From NCBI GenBank assembly GCA_039815825.1, contig JBCBYO010000013.1, positions 1 through 64,000 on the forward strand: DNA of 64,000 bases, given 5' to 3'. Numbering within the stretch: position 1 is the first letter of the stretch; every line of letters begins with the position of its first letter. The notes under the pieces were generated by a model. That model was not told the DNA's origin. It did no database searches and saw nothing but the letters and a program-made list of their open reading frames with translations. This document shows, one piece after another, positions 1 through 8,106 of this stretch. A program made the position numbers and the translations under genes. This DNA comes from JBCBDX01 sp039815825 (GTDB lineage Bacteria; Pseudomonadota; Alphaproteobacteria; Rhizobiales; Rhizobiaceae).

Positions 1-722
1 CGAAACTTGAAGAATTTGCTCACCGCAAACCACATCAGCTATCTGGCGGTCAGCGGCAGCGTGTGGCGCTCGCCCGATCGGTAGCCAAGCGACCTAAGCT
101 ATTATTGCTCGATGAACCGCTCGGCGCGCTTGATAAGAAACTGCGTGAAGAAACCCAGTTTGAGCTTATGGATTTGCAGCAAGAGCTGGGGCTTACTTTC
201 ATGATCGTCACACACGATCAGGAAGAGGCCATGACCATGTCAGACCGCATTGCGGTTATGGACAAAGGAATCATCGAACAGGTCGGAACCCCTGCAGAGA
301 TTTATGAGGCACCCAACTCGCGCTACGTGGCCGACTTTATTGGTTCAGTGAATATTTTCGAAGGCCATGCAGGAAGTGTTTCCAAGGGCGCGGTAACATT
401 GGCGGGCGTCGATGGATTTAAAATCAAGGCCGACACGGATGCTGCCATGGCTAAAGACCGGCAAGCCTGGTTTGCTGTTCGCCCGGAAAAGGTGAAGGTC
501 GCGCGTAAGAAGCCCCCCGGAACAACCAATGCGGTTGAGGGAGAGGTCTGGGACATCGCCTATTTGGGGGATATGACAATCCTCAACGTCAAACTTGACA
601 GCGGGAAGATCGTTAAAGCGTCCATGGTCAACGCATCGCGGATCTCTGAAGATCCGATCGGTTATGAAGAACGCGTCTGGCTTTCCTTTGCGCCGGACAG
701 CGGCATTTTGTTGGAGCGCTGA
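1..722 (+). CDS. potG: Putrescine/spermidine ABC transporter ATP-binding protein, 5'-truncated by window edge
   Basis: This is the ATPase that powers polyamine uptake across the inner membrane. The reading frame is open from base 3, so the start and Walker A lie outside the window. Visible are the ABC signature LSGGQRQRVALA, Walker B LLLLDEPLGALD, the H-loop region IVTHDQEEAMTMSD, and a C-terminal TOBE-like domain from roughly base 330. The stop at 720-722 is one base from the ATG of the permease gene, so the genes are co-transcribed. PotG is preferred over PotA because the two following permeases closely resemble E. coli PotH and PotI; the ATPase alone would not separate the two. A substrate-binding protein gene is probably upstream, outside the window. 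Confidence 0.9.
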   Translation, partial: KLEEFAHRKPHQLSGGQRQRVALARSVAKRPKLLLLDEPLGALDKKLREETQFELMDLQQELGLTFMIVTHDQEEAMTMSDRIAVMDKGIIEQVGTPAEIYEAPNSRYVADFIGSVNIFEGHAGSVSKGAVTLAGVDGFKIKADTDAAMAKDRQAWFAVRPEKVKVARKKPPGTTNAVEGEVWDIAYLGDMTILNVKLDSGKIVKASMVNASRISEDPIGYEERVWLSFAPDSGILLER

Positions 723-723
723 G

Positions 724-1626
724 ATGGTCGCCGCGGTTCGAAATCGTCTCGTTATCGCGATACCGTACATCTGGCTACTTTGCCTTTTCTTGCTTCCCTT
801 TGTGCTGGTTTTTCGTATCTCGCTCTCGGTGCTGGAATTCGGCATGCCGCCCTACATGCCCCAGTTTAGCTTCCAAGATGATTGGACGACGTTGGCAGAT
901 AAGTTCAGTCAGCTGAATTTTGAGAACTATAAATTCCTGTTCGGCGATCCTCTGTATCGTAACGCCTATTTGTCGAGCGTCTGGATCGCGCTTGTTTCAA
1001 CGCTGCTTACGCTCGCTATCGGATACCCGCTGGCCTACGGTATGGCCAAAGCACCAGAAGGGCTGCGTCCGATCCTTTTGATGTTGGTGATTCTGCCCTT
1101 CTGGACGTCGTTTCTCATACGGGTCTATGCGTGGATTGGCATTTTAAAGCCCGAAGGGTTGCTCAACCAGTTTCTGCTTTGGATTGGGGTGATCGATACG
1201 CCACTATCAATCCTCAATACCAACGTCGCCGTTTATATTGGTATCGTCTATTCATACCTGCCGTTCATGGTCCTGCCGATTTACGCCGCGCTCGAGCGCA
1301 TGGACCATTCACTGGTTGAAGCGGCCCGGGATTTGGGTTGCAGCGCGATTGAGGCTTTTTGGCGGGTGACATTTCGCCTGTCGTTGCCCGGCATCTTGGC
1401 GGGTTGCCTTTTGGTTTTCATTCCGGCGGTTGGAGAATTTGTAATCCCCGACCTTCTCGGGGGTTCGCAAACTCTGATGATTGGCAAAGTCCTCTGGACT
1501 GAATTCTTCAATAATGGCGACTGGACGATTTCGTCGGCGCTGGCGATGATTTTGCTGGTCATCCTGGTCGTGCCCATCGTGTTGTTCCAAAATGCGCAAG
1601 CCAAAGCGCAAGGGGCAGACAAATGA
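724..1626 (+). CDS. potH: Putrescine ABC transporter permease PotH
   Basis: This is an inner-membrane permease of the polyamine importer, 300 aa, close to the usual PotH length. Stretches such as WTSFLIRVYAWIGILK, VAVYIGIVYSYLPFMVLPIY and VFIPAVGEFVIPDLLGG match what I recall of E. coli PotH almost word for word. The EAA loop that docks the ATPase is visible as SLVEAARDLGCSAIEAFWRV. About six hydrophobic segments are present. The ATG at 724 is chosen because it follows the potG stop directly, has GGAG about ten bases upstream, and gives a normal N-terminus before the first membrane helix. A longer frame upstream lies inside potG. It overlaps potI by four bases. Confidence 0.93.
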   Translation: MVAAVRNRLVIAIPYIWLLCLFLLPFVLVFRISLSVLEFGMPPYMPQFSFQDDWTTLADKFSQLNFENYKFLFGDPLYRNAYLSSVWIALVSTLLTLAIGYPLAYGMAKAPEGLRPILLMLVILPFWTSFLIRVYAWIGILKPEGLLNQFLLWIGVIDTPLSILNTNVAVYIGIVYSYLPFMVLPIYAALERMDHSLVEAARDLGCSAIEAFWRVTFRLSLPGILAGCLLVFIPAVGEFVIPDLLGGSQTLMIGKVLWTEFFNNGDWTISSALAMILLVILVVPIVLFQNAQAKAQGADK

Positions 1627-2414
1627 GCGCGCGCTGGAGCTGGTTCAACATCACATCCGTGGTCGTTGGCTTTGCGTTCCTTTATCTGCCGATCGTGTTG
1701 CTGGTTATATACTCCTTCAATGAGTCCCGGCTGGTCACTGTTTGGGCTGGTTTTTCGACCAAATGGTACGTTGAACTTTTCAACAATCAGGGCCTTTTGG
1801 ACGCCGCATGGGTCACAATACGGGTCGCCCTTGTATCAGCAACTATCGCCACGGTACTTGGCACATTGGCGGCCGTTGCGCTGATCCGCTTTGTACGCTT
1901 CAAAGGCCGAACGCTTTTCACGGGTATGGTCTATGCACCGCTGGTGATGCCCGAAGTCATCACCGGCCTTTCCCTGTTATTGCTTTTTGTGTCGATCGAA
2001 ATGGCGCGCGGCTTTTGGACCGTCACATTGGCGCACATCACTTTTTCCATGTGCTATGTCGCCGTCGTTGTGCAGTCGCGTCTGGTATCTTTCGACGCGT
2101 CATTAGAAGAGGCAGCGCGAGATCTTGGTTGCCCGCCATTTGAAGCCTTTATGCGCGTGACGCTGCCAGTTATTTTGCCCGCAGTACTCGCAGGCTGGAT
2201 GTTGGCTTTCACCCTGTCGCTTGATGATCTGGTGATTGCCTCCTTTACGTCTGGGCCGGGTGCCACAACACTACCCATGAAAATTTATAGTCAGGTGAGG
2301 CTAGGCGTGACGCCGGAGATCAATGCGGTTTGCACTATCCTCATCGGGCTGGTGGCTTTAGGCGTGATCACCGCGTCGCTGGTGCAAAAGAGAAAAGCTT
2401 TCGCCGGCGACTAA
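1623..2414 (+). CDS. potI: Putrescine ABC transporter permease PotI
   Basis: This is the second permease of the polyamine importer, 263 aa. Sequences such as LVIYSFNESRLVTVWAGFS, APLVMPEVITGLSLLLLF and FTLSLDDLVIASFTSGPGA closely match PotI as I know it. The EAA motif is SLEEAARDLGCPPFEAFMRV. The ATG at 1623 overlaps the potH stop (ATGA), indicating translational coupling. It is the last gene of the operon here. Its stop overlaps by four bases the stop of the convergent small membrane protein gene, leaving no room for a separate terminator. Confidence 0.93.
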   Translation: MSARWSWFNITSVVVGFAFLYLPIVLLVIYSFNESRLVTVWAGFSTKWYVELFNNQGLLDAAWVTIRVALVSATIATVLGTLAAVALIRFVRFKGRTLFTGMVYAPLVMPEVITGLSLLLLFVSIEMARGFWTVTLAHITFSMCYVAVVVQSRLVSFDASLEEAARDLGCPPFEAFMRVTLPVILPAVLAGWMLAFTLSLDDLVIASFTSGPGATTLPMKIYSQVRLGVTPEINAVCTILIGLVALGVITASLVQKRKAFAGD

Positions 2415-2665
2415 CCGCGTGGCGGCCGTAGAATTGAAATGACGCACCAGATCGGAACAATGATCATTGAGCCGAGGATCATGTTGGGCAACGCCCATTC
2501 AATCGCTTGCTGAATAAGTTCCACCATCTTCTCTGGTGTCATGCCTATTTTTGCAAGTATGTCCTGGGCAGTGACGTCGAACGCACGCAAACCCGCACCG
2601 ACCATCGTCGACACGAGCGCCAGTTTCCAGACAATGTTAAATACATGCCACACGGTATTCGGCAC
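2411..2665 (-). CDS. Small membrane protein, DUF6460-like
   Basis: An 84-aa protein with two hydrophobic segments, near residues 8-27 and 60-78, separated by a short amphipathic stretch. The pattern LALVSTMVGAGLRAFDVTAQDIL ... ILGSMIIVPIWCVISILRPPR resembles the small alphaproteobacterial membrane proteins grouped as DUF6460; this is recalled from memory, not searched. The start is GTG (base 2665), with no in-frame ATG nearby and only a weak ribosome site. It converges on potI with a four-base overlap of stop codons. Function unknown; probably an inner-membrane protein. Confidence 0.7.
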   Translation of the reverse strand: MPNTVWHVFNIVWKLALVSTMVGAGLRAFDVTAQDILAKIGMTPEKMVELIQQAIEWALPNMILGSMIIVPIWCVISILRPPRG

Positions 2666-2747
2666 TCAACTCAATTCTTGCTGCAATGATATTGCGCTCA
2701 ATTGGGTAAAAATCGCTTAAAATTTTGAACAGGGAATTAGGGTCCTG

Positions 2748-4580
2748 TTAACGCTCCATGGGCGGCTCAGCAAAGGGAAAGAGCACTTGTGTGGCGTAAG
2801 GGCGACCAAGCGTCCCGCCGACAAAGACGGTAGAACTCTGACGGTTGCTGTCATCACCCTGAAGCTTGGTCGTTAGCGCGATGCTACCGTTGATCGGCGA
2901 TATGATACCCTCAACCGTCACAAGTTCTGCGGGATAGGTGATCGAAAGATCTGCCACCTGAAAAGCTGAATTGTTCAGCATGAACTCGCCGTTTAAAGCT
3001 TCAAAGCGGTCGCCTGCGTTATCATTGATCTCTAACGCCATGAACTGATTGCCACTGTCGGTCAAAAAGATGGTGTCCAGGGCAACGCCGGGAATAACGC
3101 CATCACTGGCACTAACCGACAGCTTGCCGGTCGCGCCGCGCCAAAACTGCCGCAACGTTCCCGATGAACCATTAAAGTCCCCAGTCATGCTGATAGTCCC
3201 ACGCGGGAAGAGGGGACCGAGAACAAGCTGGTCCGCGACTGATGTGGAGTTCAAATCACTGACACGAAAGGAGAGGTACGCACCGCTGGAATCCGACTTA
3301 TACTCGTCCTTGTAACGAAACTGGACTCGTCCACCTTCATAAACAGCATCACCCACGTCAACCGCGATCATATCATCGCGAACGGTGAGCGCGCCTGCAA
3401 ATTGGTTGAGCTCACCGTTTTCCAATAAAGCCGCCGAAGCCGAGACGCGAAGGTCGACGTCAATCCCGGTCATTTGTGAGCGCAATCCGCCATCGGGCTC
3501 AAAGGAGCGCTGCATTGCGCGCCAGCCCGGACCTGCCAATCGAGCAAGGTCGAGTTGGTCAAAAGCGAGCGTGGACGTCAAAGATGCTGTCCCTGCTTCG
3601 CGCCTGAGAAACTCGACGGCACCGACAGCCGCGTCGCTGTTTATGGCGACTTCCGCGCTGTCCATACGAAGACGATTTTCGGTCGCCGAGACAGGTCCGC
3701 TCACGCGCAATTGCTCGACGCCTGCGGTCAGCAAGGGTGCATCAACGATCCATGAGCTTACAGATAAGGCACCGTCTAATTGGATATCGATCTGGCCTTC
3801 CGCGTAGCGTGGGCGCGCCAGCGCGGATTGCCCGGCAAAGGATATGTTTGCGCCCATAAATTGCAGCGATGCTGAAAGGTCGCCGCCGTCCACCGAATCA
3901 AGATCGGCAATCGAAGCGCTTGAGATGCTGATTTGCCCGTCGGCCCCTTGACGCGAAAAACTGGCCTCAAGGGTTAAAGCGCCATCGCGGTTCGGCCAGT
4001 TGAGAAGGCCTTCAAGATCCGTCAAATAAGTGGTGATTTCGCCATCACGATCGGCAAACCGAATAGTCCCACCCTGGAAGCTAACGCGCCCGATTGAGGC
4101 GGGAAGTTTCTTGCGGATCGTACTAATCAAATCCAAATTGTCGGTGATCTCAGGCGGCGCTTCGGTTGCTGAACCCTGCTTGGCGACCGTTTCCACTGAA
4201 GGCCAAAGCACAATCCCGTTGTCATCGACGCCCAAGGTAATGTCAGGTGCGTCCATACGAAACGCAGAAAAAGTCGGAATAGACCGAAAAAGGGAAAGCA
4301 CGTCAAAATCAGCTTCAACACGCCCAACTTCGATAGTTGTCGAGTTTTCGGCCCCGGAAATTCTGACGCCATTAAATACCGCATAGGGCGAAGGGAAGAG
4401 GTGTACCTCGGTGCGCCCGCGCAGTCTGACGGGTAGGCCCAGAATATCGCCCATGCGTTGTTCAATCGCCTGTCTGGCGGTATCACTGGAGATGCCAGCT
4501 GTGACGGCAAATACAGTGCCTATCGCGATCACGATCCCAACGATCACGAGCACAGCAATGTATCGAACACTCTTGATCAT
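2748..4580 (-). CDS. AsmA-family protein
   Basis: A 610-aa protein with one N-terminal membrane helix (about residues 7-29) and a long, beta-rich periplasmic body. The N-terminal region, with DTARQAIEQRMGDILGLPV, LRGRTEVHLFPSPYAVFNGV and GRVEADFDVLSLFRSIPTF, is typical of AsmA proteins. These are bridge-like inner-membrane proteins linked to outer-membrane lipid homeostasis. The C-terminal half carries the AsmA_2-like part, with LSGTLRQFWRGATGKLSVS-type sequence around residues 455-500. The gene lies 90 bases downstream of the histidine kinase on the same strand and could be read through from it. Function is inferred from family only. Confidence 0.85.
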   Translation of the reverse strand: MIKSVRYIAVLVIVGIVIAIGTVFAVTAGISSDTARQAIEQRMGDILGLPVRLRGRTEVHLFPSPYAVFNGVRISGAENSTTIEVGRVEADFDVLSLFRSIPTFSAFRMDAPDITLGVDDNGIVLWPSVETVAKQGSATEAPPEITDNLDLISTIRKKLPASIGRVSFQGGTIRFADRDGEITTYLTDLEGLLNWPNRDGALTLEASFSRQGADGQISISSASIADLDSVDGGDLSASLQFMGANISFAGQSALARPRYAEGQIDIQLDGALSVSSWIVDAPLLTAGVEQLRVSGPVSATENRLRMDSAEVAINSDAAVGAVEFLRREAGTASLTSTLAFDQLDLARLAGPGWRAMQRSFEPDGGLRSQMTGIDVDLRVSASAALLENGELNQFAGALTVRDDMIAVDVGDAVYEGGRVQFRYKDEYKSDSSGAYLSFRVSDLNSTSVADQLVLGPLFPRGTISMTGDFNGSSGTLRQFWRGATGKLSVSASDGVIPGVALDTIFLTDSGNQFMALEINDNAGDRFEALNGEFMLNNSAFQVADLSITYPAELVTVEGIISPINGSIALTTKLQGDDSNRQSSTVFVGGTLGRPYATQVLFPFAEPPMER

Positions 4581-4670
4581 TAAGGCAATGCATCCAGCAC
4601 AGTGTTAAAACATCCGTCCCTTACGTCGCAGGTCGCGACGCGTCTACCACAGGTTGAACGCAAGGTGTGG

Positions 4671-7600
4671 CTATTGTGAGAGAACACGCGGGGCAGGGAA
4701 AACGATTTCCACATCTGTGCCTTCACCGGGCTTCGAGCTGATTTCAAATTCCGCGCGATTGGCTTCCACAAGTGCACGCGTCAACGGGAGGCCGAGGCCG
4801 GTTCCGGAGGCGCGCAAATCTTCGTTGGCACCCACTTGTTTGAATGGACGCAACGCCCCTTCCAATTCTTCATTAGTCATACCAACACCGGTATCCCTGA
4901 AGCGGAGTGTAACCGAGCCGTCTTTCAAGTAGCGCGTGCTGACCACCACCTGGCCTCCTTCCGGGGTAAAGCGGATCGCGTTGGAAAGCAGGTTGATGGT
5001 GATCTGTTTGCTCGCGCGCTGATCGGCCACAATTTTGGGCAGGTCCGGATCCAGCGCCAAGCGAACAATAATGCGGTTCCGGTTGGCTTGTGGACGCAAC
5101 ATGTCGACGACTTCAGATACTGTCTCGTTTAGAGAAACACTCTCAAACTGAAGGTCCTGATTACCCGATTCGATTTTGGATATGTCCAAAAGGTCATTGA
5201 CCAGATCCACGACATATCGACCAGATTTCTTAATGTCGTCCAGATAGTCTTTGTACTTTTCATTGCCTATCGGACCGAACCGCTCCTCACTCATGATCTC
5301 GGAAAATCCGATAATTGCATTCAGCGGTGTGCGGATTTCATGGCTGACTTTTGCCAGAAAAGCGGACTTCATTTCTGACGCGGATTCCGCTTCGTGTCGC
5401 GCTTCTTCCAGCGCCTCTTCATTCTGCTTCCATGCGGTAATGTCCCGCAGCACCGCACATAAACCGTCGCTTTCGCCGAGCCGGCCCAGCGTCATAAAGA
5501 GCTTGAGTTGGCCACCTTTCGCTTCTTGGCCTGTAACTTCGCGCCCCTCGTTGAGAACATTGGCAACGCCGTTGGAAACCATTGACTGCACATAGTTCAA
5601 AACTTCCTTTTGGCTCTCATGAGCAAAAAGGATGCTGAAAGACTGCCCGATTAACGCGTCTGTATCATAGCCGAAAAGTGCAGTGGCGGCCGCGTTCATA
5701 GACCGAATGTCGCCTTTGTCATCAATGGTAACAACGCCGTCCGTCGCGGTATCTAAAATCGCGCGCAGCTCTGCATTTTCCGACGAAATGGTGTCACTTT
5801 CATTGGCGCCAACGTTGGCATCCTCACCATGTTCTTCAGCGCGTTTCGATTCTTCATGGATAGTCGTCGCAGCAGGTGAGACTGGTTCAAAAGCAAACAT
5901 CAACGCATTGCGCCCCATCCATGGAACTCGTTGAAGGTGGCTTCGTGATGGAATGGAGGAACCATCTTTATGAACAAGGGTGATACCGTTATCGTTGCCA
6001 GCATCCGGTTGGTCCGCAAACAAGGAAACCGGTCCGCCGAACAAGGAACTCATGCCTTGTTTATTGAGTGTTTCGACATCCTCAAAACCGGTAAGTTCGC
6101 TAAAGGCGCGATTTATGTAGAGTGCGTCTTCGTCGCGCGCGATCATAAGCGCAAGCGGAAGGCTGTTGAGGGCCTCAGGACCAAGCCCATAGGGCGGCGG
6201 TGTCGGCTGCTGCTCGATCTCTTGGTCGCCGGGTTCGCTTTGGTCAGTTGAGGCCGGCGCTAGCTCAGCGCGTATACGCTCAAACGCATCATGCTCTTGC
6301 GTGGAGAGCGGCGTGATCACCAAATCAGGATCGTTGTGCGTTTCGTCGTCTGACGTTTCGGGATCGGCTGCGGCCAAGTCATCGACCCGACGCATCGGCA
6401 CGATGGTTGCCGAAGCCAGCACAGGTGGCTCGTCTTGAAAGGCCGCGTCGTCTTCCGACGATGAGCTCTCTTCGTCGACTGTTGAGGGATCTGCCAAAAC
6501 GTCTAGTTCAACCTCTGGCTGATCGGCGTCGTCCGCCCAAACGGCTGGATCCGGCTCATCGCGGAAGCCTTCATCGACGACCAGATCGCCCATTCTGGCT
6601 ATGCCGAACCCGCGGTAACCTTCAAACGTTCTGTTACGGTCATAATAAGGCAAAGCGGCCAGATCGACCGGCACCCGCAACTCCGTATCGTGGATCGGCC
6701 ACAACACGGTTTTGCCAGACCAAGTTTCACCGCGCTTAAGGGCATCTCCTATAGCCCCGTCAGGGTCGAGCGAAAGCTCGTCCGCGATGTCTAGAAATGA
6801 TTTTCCAACTACGTTGGCCGATGTAGGTCCAACCGCAGTGGCGAACTCTTCCGACATGTCGATGAAGACGCCATCGTGATCTGTTTTCCAAACAAAACGT
6901 ATCGGCGTCGTGCCCAATCTTGCTGGTGACCACCCCGCGCTTTCTTCTGCCGGGCGATCTCCATCTACGATTGCCTCTTCGACATCGGCTTCAACATCGC
7001 TGTACTGCGAACTTTCATCGATTGCCGGTGATGCAAGTTCAATTTGCTCATCTTCCAAAATTGGGCCATCGGTTGGAACTGATGATGATGCGGAACCCGA
7101 CGGCATCAGGACAAACAGATATTGTTGCGGAGCGTCCGAAAGACGCCCAACGCCGACAGCAAATTGGCCAAACGGCGTGGACACAATGCGTTTGACCATA
7201 CGATCAGCTTCGTTAGCGCATAAATCGCACAATTCTTGGCGTTGATCATGATCTAATCGATCGGTTTCGAAATTTGCCGTTGCGTGAAGAACACCGCCTT
7301 GCGCATCAACTATCGCAGCGCTTGCATCGTCTTGCTCGAGACCGACAAGCGCCGCATGAAGCGGATGATGATCTTCCGGACGGTCGGGAGGTGCGAAAGC
7401 GACGACTGCCAGCGCGTCCTGCGCGACACCTTCAAACGACAACGGATAAAGATGCATTTGCGTTAGTGCCGAAAATTGGCCACTGGTCCGCGCTGAAGCG
7501 ACGCGTTTGCCGGTGAGCGGGCGAGCGAGCGCAGTCATGAGCTGACGCGCACCTGCGCCTTCTACAATGAGAGCCTGCTCGTCGTGATTGGCCCCCAAAT

Positions 7601-7754
7601 CAGCCAGGCCAAGCCACTTTGCAGCAACACCGTTGCTCCAACGCAAAACAAGCGTTTCACGTTCGACGATGACCACGGCGTCACCCTGCAAAATGTGATC
7701 GCGCACATACTCAGTGACCGCTAGGTCAAGATAGGCAATTTCCGCCCAGTTCAT
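4671..7754 (-). CDS. Multi-PAS sensor histidine kinase, PdhS/PleC/DivJ-like
   Basis: A 1027-aa kinase. There are PAS-like domains near residues 290-390, 520-620 and 660-775, then HisKA with the phospho-accepting His in KVSHEIRTPLNAIIGFSEIM (about residue 800). The HATPase domain follows, with NLLSNAIRFTPEGG, DTGVGMTNEE and GTGLGLPLTRALVE. The segment RFGPIGNEKYKDYLDDIKKSG after the H-box is characteristic of the alphaproteobacterial PleC/DivJ/PdhS group, whose members act on DivK in cell-cycle and polarity control. Length is close to Brucella PdhS (about 1035 aa). No membrane helix is evident, so it is probably cytosolic. A very acidic, low-complexity linker (about 395-500) separates the first two PAS regions. 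No response regulator is adjacent. The DivK link is inference. Confidence 0.85.
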   Translation of the reverse strand: MNWAEIAYLDLAVTEYVRDHILQGDAVVIVERETLVLRWSNGVAAKWLGLADLGANHDEQALIVEGAGARQLMTALARPLTGKRVASARTSGQFSALTQMHLYPLSFEGVAQDALAVVAFAPPDRPEDHHPLHAALVGLEQDDASAAIVDAQGGVLHATANFETDRLDHDQRQELCDLCANEADRMVKRIVSTPFGQFAVGVGRLSDAPQQYLFVLMPSGSASSSVPTDGPILEDEQIELASPAIDESSQYSDVEADVEEAIVDGDRPAEESAGWSPARLGTTPIRFVWKTDHDGVFIDMSEEFATAVGPTSANVVGKSFLDIADELSLDPDGAIGDALKRGETWSGKTVLWPIHDTELRVPVDLAALPYYDRNRTFEGYRGFGIARMGDLVVDEGFRDEPDPAVWADDADQPEVELDVLADPSTVDEESSSSEDDAAFQDEPPVLASATIVPMRRVDDLAAADPETSDDETHNDPDLVITPLSTQEHDAFERIRAELAPASTDQSEPGDQEIEQQPTPPPYGLGPEALNSLPLALMIARDEDALYINRAFSELTGFEDVETLNKQGMSSLFGGPVSLFADQPDAGNDNGITLVHKDGSSIPSRSHLQRVPWMGRNALMFAFEPVSPAATTIHEESKRAEEHGEDANVGANESDTISSENAELRAILDTATDGVVTIDDKGDIRSMNAAATALFGYDTDALIGQSFSILFAHESQKEVLNYVQSMVSNGVANVLNEGREVTGQEAKGGQLKLFMTLGRLGESDGLCAVLRDITAWKQNEEALEEARHEAESASEMKSAFLAKVSHEIRTPLNAIIGFSEIMSEERFGPIGNEKYKDYLDDIKKSGRYVVDLVNDLLDISKIESGNQDLQFESVSLNETVSEVVDMLRPQANRNRIIVRLALDPDLPKIVADQRASKQITINLLSNAIRFTPEGGQVVVSTRYLKDGSVTLRFRDTGVGMTNEELEGALRPFKQVGANEDLRASGTGLGLPLTRALVEANRAEFEISSKPGEGTDVEIVFPAPRVLSQ

Positions 7755-7957
7755 GGGTGCACCCTTGTTTCAGTGACCGACTAGAAACTTAACAATGTCT
7801 TAATGCCAGATGCCTTCACCAAGCGTCCAGCTTAAAAGGGTTGGTATGCCCATGGACCGTAAATTAGCGTTAATTGCAGTGCCAAAACTGATCTTGCCTG
7901 TTTGCAGCCCCTCGGGAATTAAAACCGCACTTTCCAAGACAAATATGAGCCGGTATC

Positions 7958-7986
7958 TTGCAAAAAATGCTCGCCGCCGATATGGC
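7958..7986 (+). promoter_or_regulatory. Candidate sigma70 promoter of tRNA-His
   Basis: A -35-like TTGCAA (7958-7963) and a -10-like TATGGC (7981-7986) are separated by 17 bases. Transcription would start about ten bases before the mature tRNA end at 8003. Both hexamers are imperfect, so this is a plausible reading only. The rest of 7755-8002 holds nothing else I can name. Confidence 0.45.
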
Positions 7987-8002
7987 GACCATTCGCGGCA
8001 AT

Positions 8003-8079
8003 GCGGGCGTAGCTCAGTTGGTTAGAGCGCTGGATTGTGGCTCCAGAGGTCGGTGGTTCAAATCCACCCGCTCGTACCA
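8003..8079 (+). tRNA. tRNA-His (GTG anticodon)
   Basis: A complete 77-base cloverleaf. The acceptor arm GCGGGCG pairs with CGCTCGT (two G-U pairs). The D arm is GCTC/GAGC, and the anticodon stem CTGGA/TCCAG encloses the loop TTGTGGC with anticodon GTG at 8037-8039. The T arm is GGTGG/CCACC with loop TTCAAAT, and CCA is encoded at 8077-8079. The discriminator base is A73, and the base before position 1 is T, so no G-1 is encoded. Most bacterial tRNA-His genes carry G-1 and C73. This variant is known from a large group of Alphaproteobacteria that use a divergent HisRS, which fits the hisS gene at 31508. Confidence 0.97.
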
Positions 8080-8106
8080 CTGCCGCACAATAGCAGGTCG
8101 TCTATT

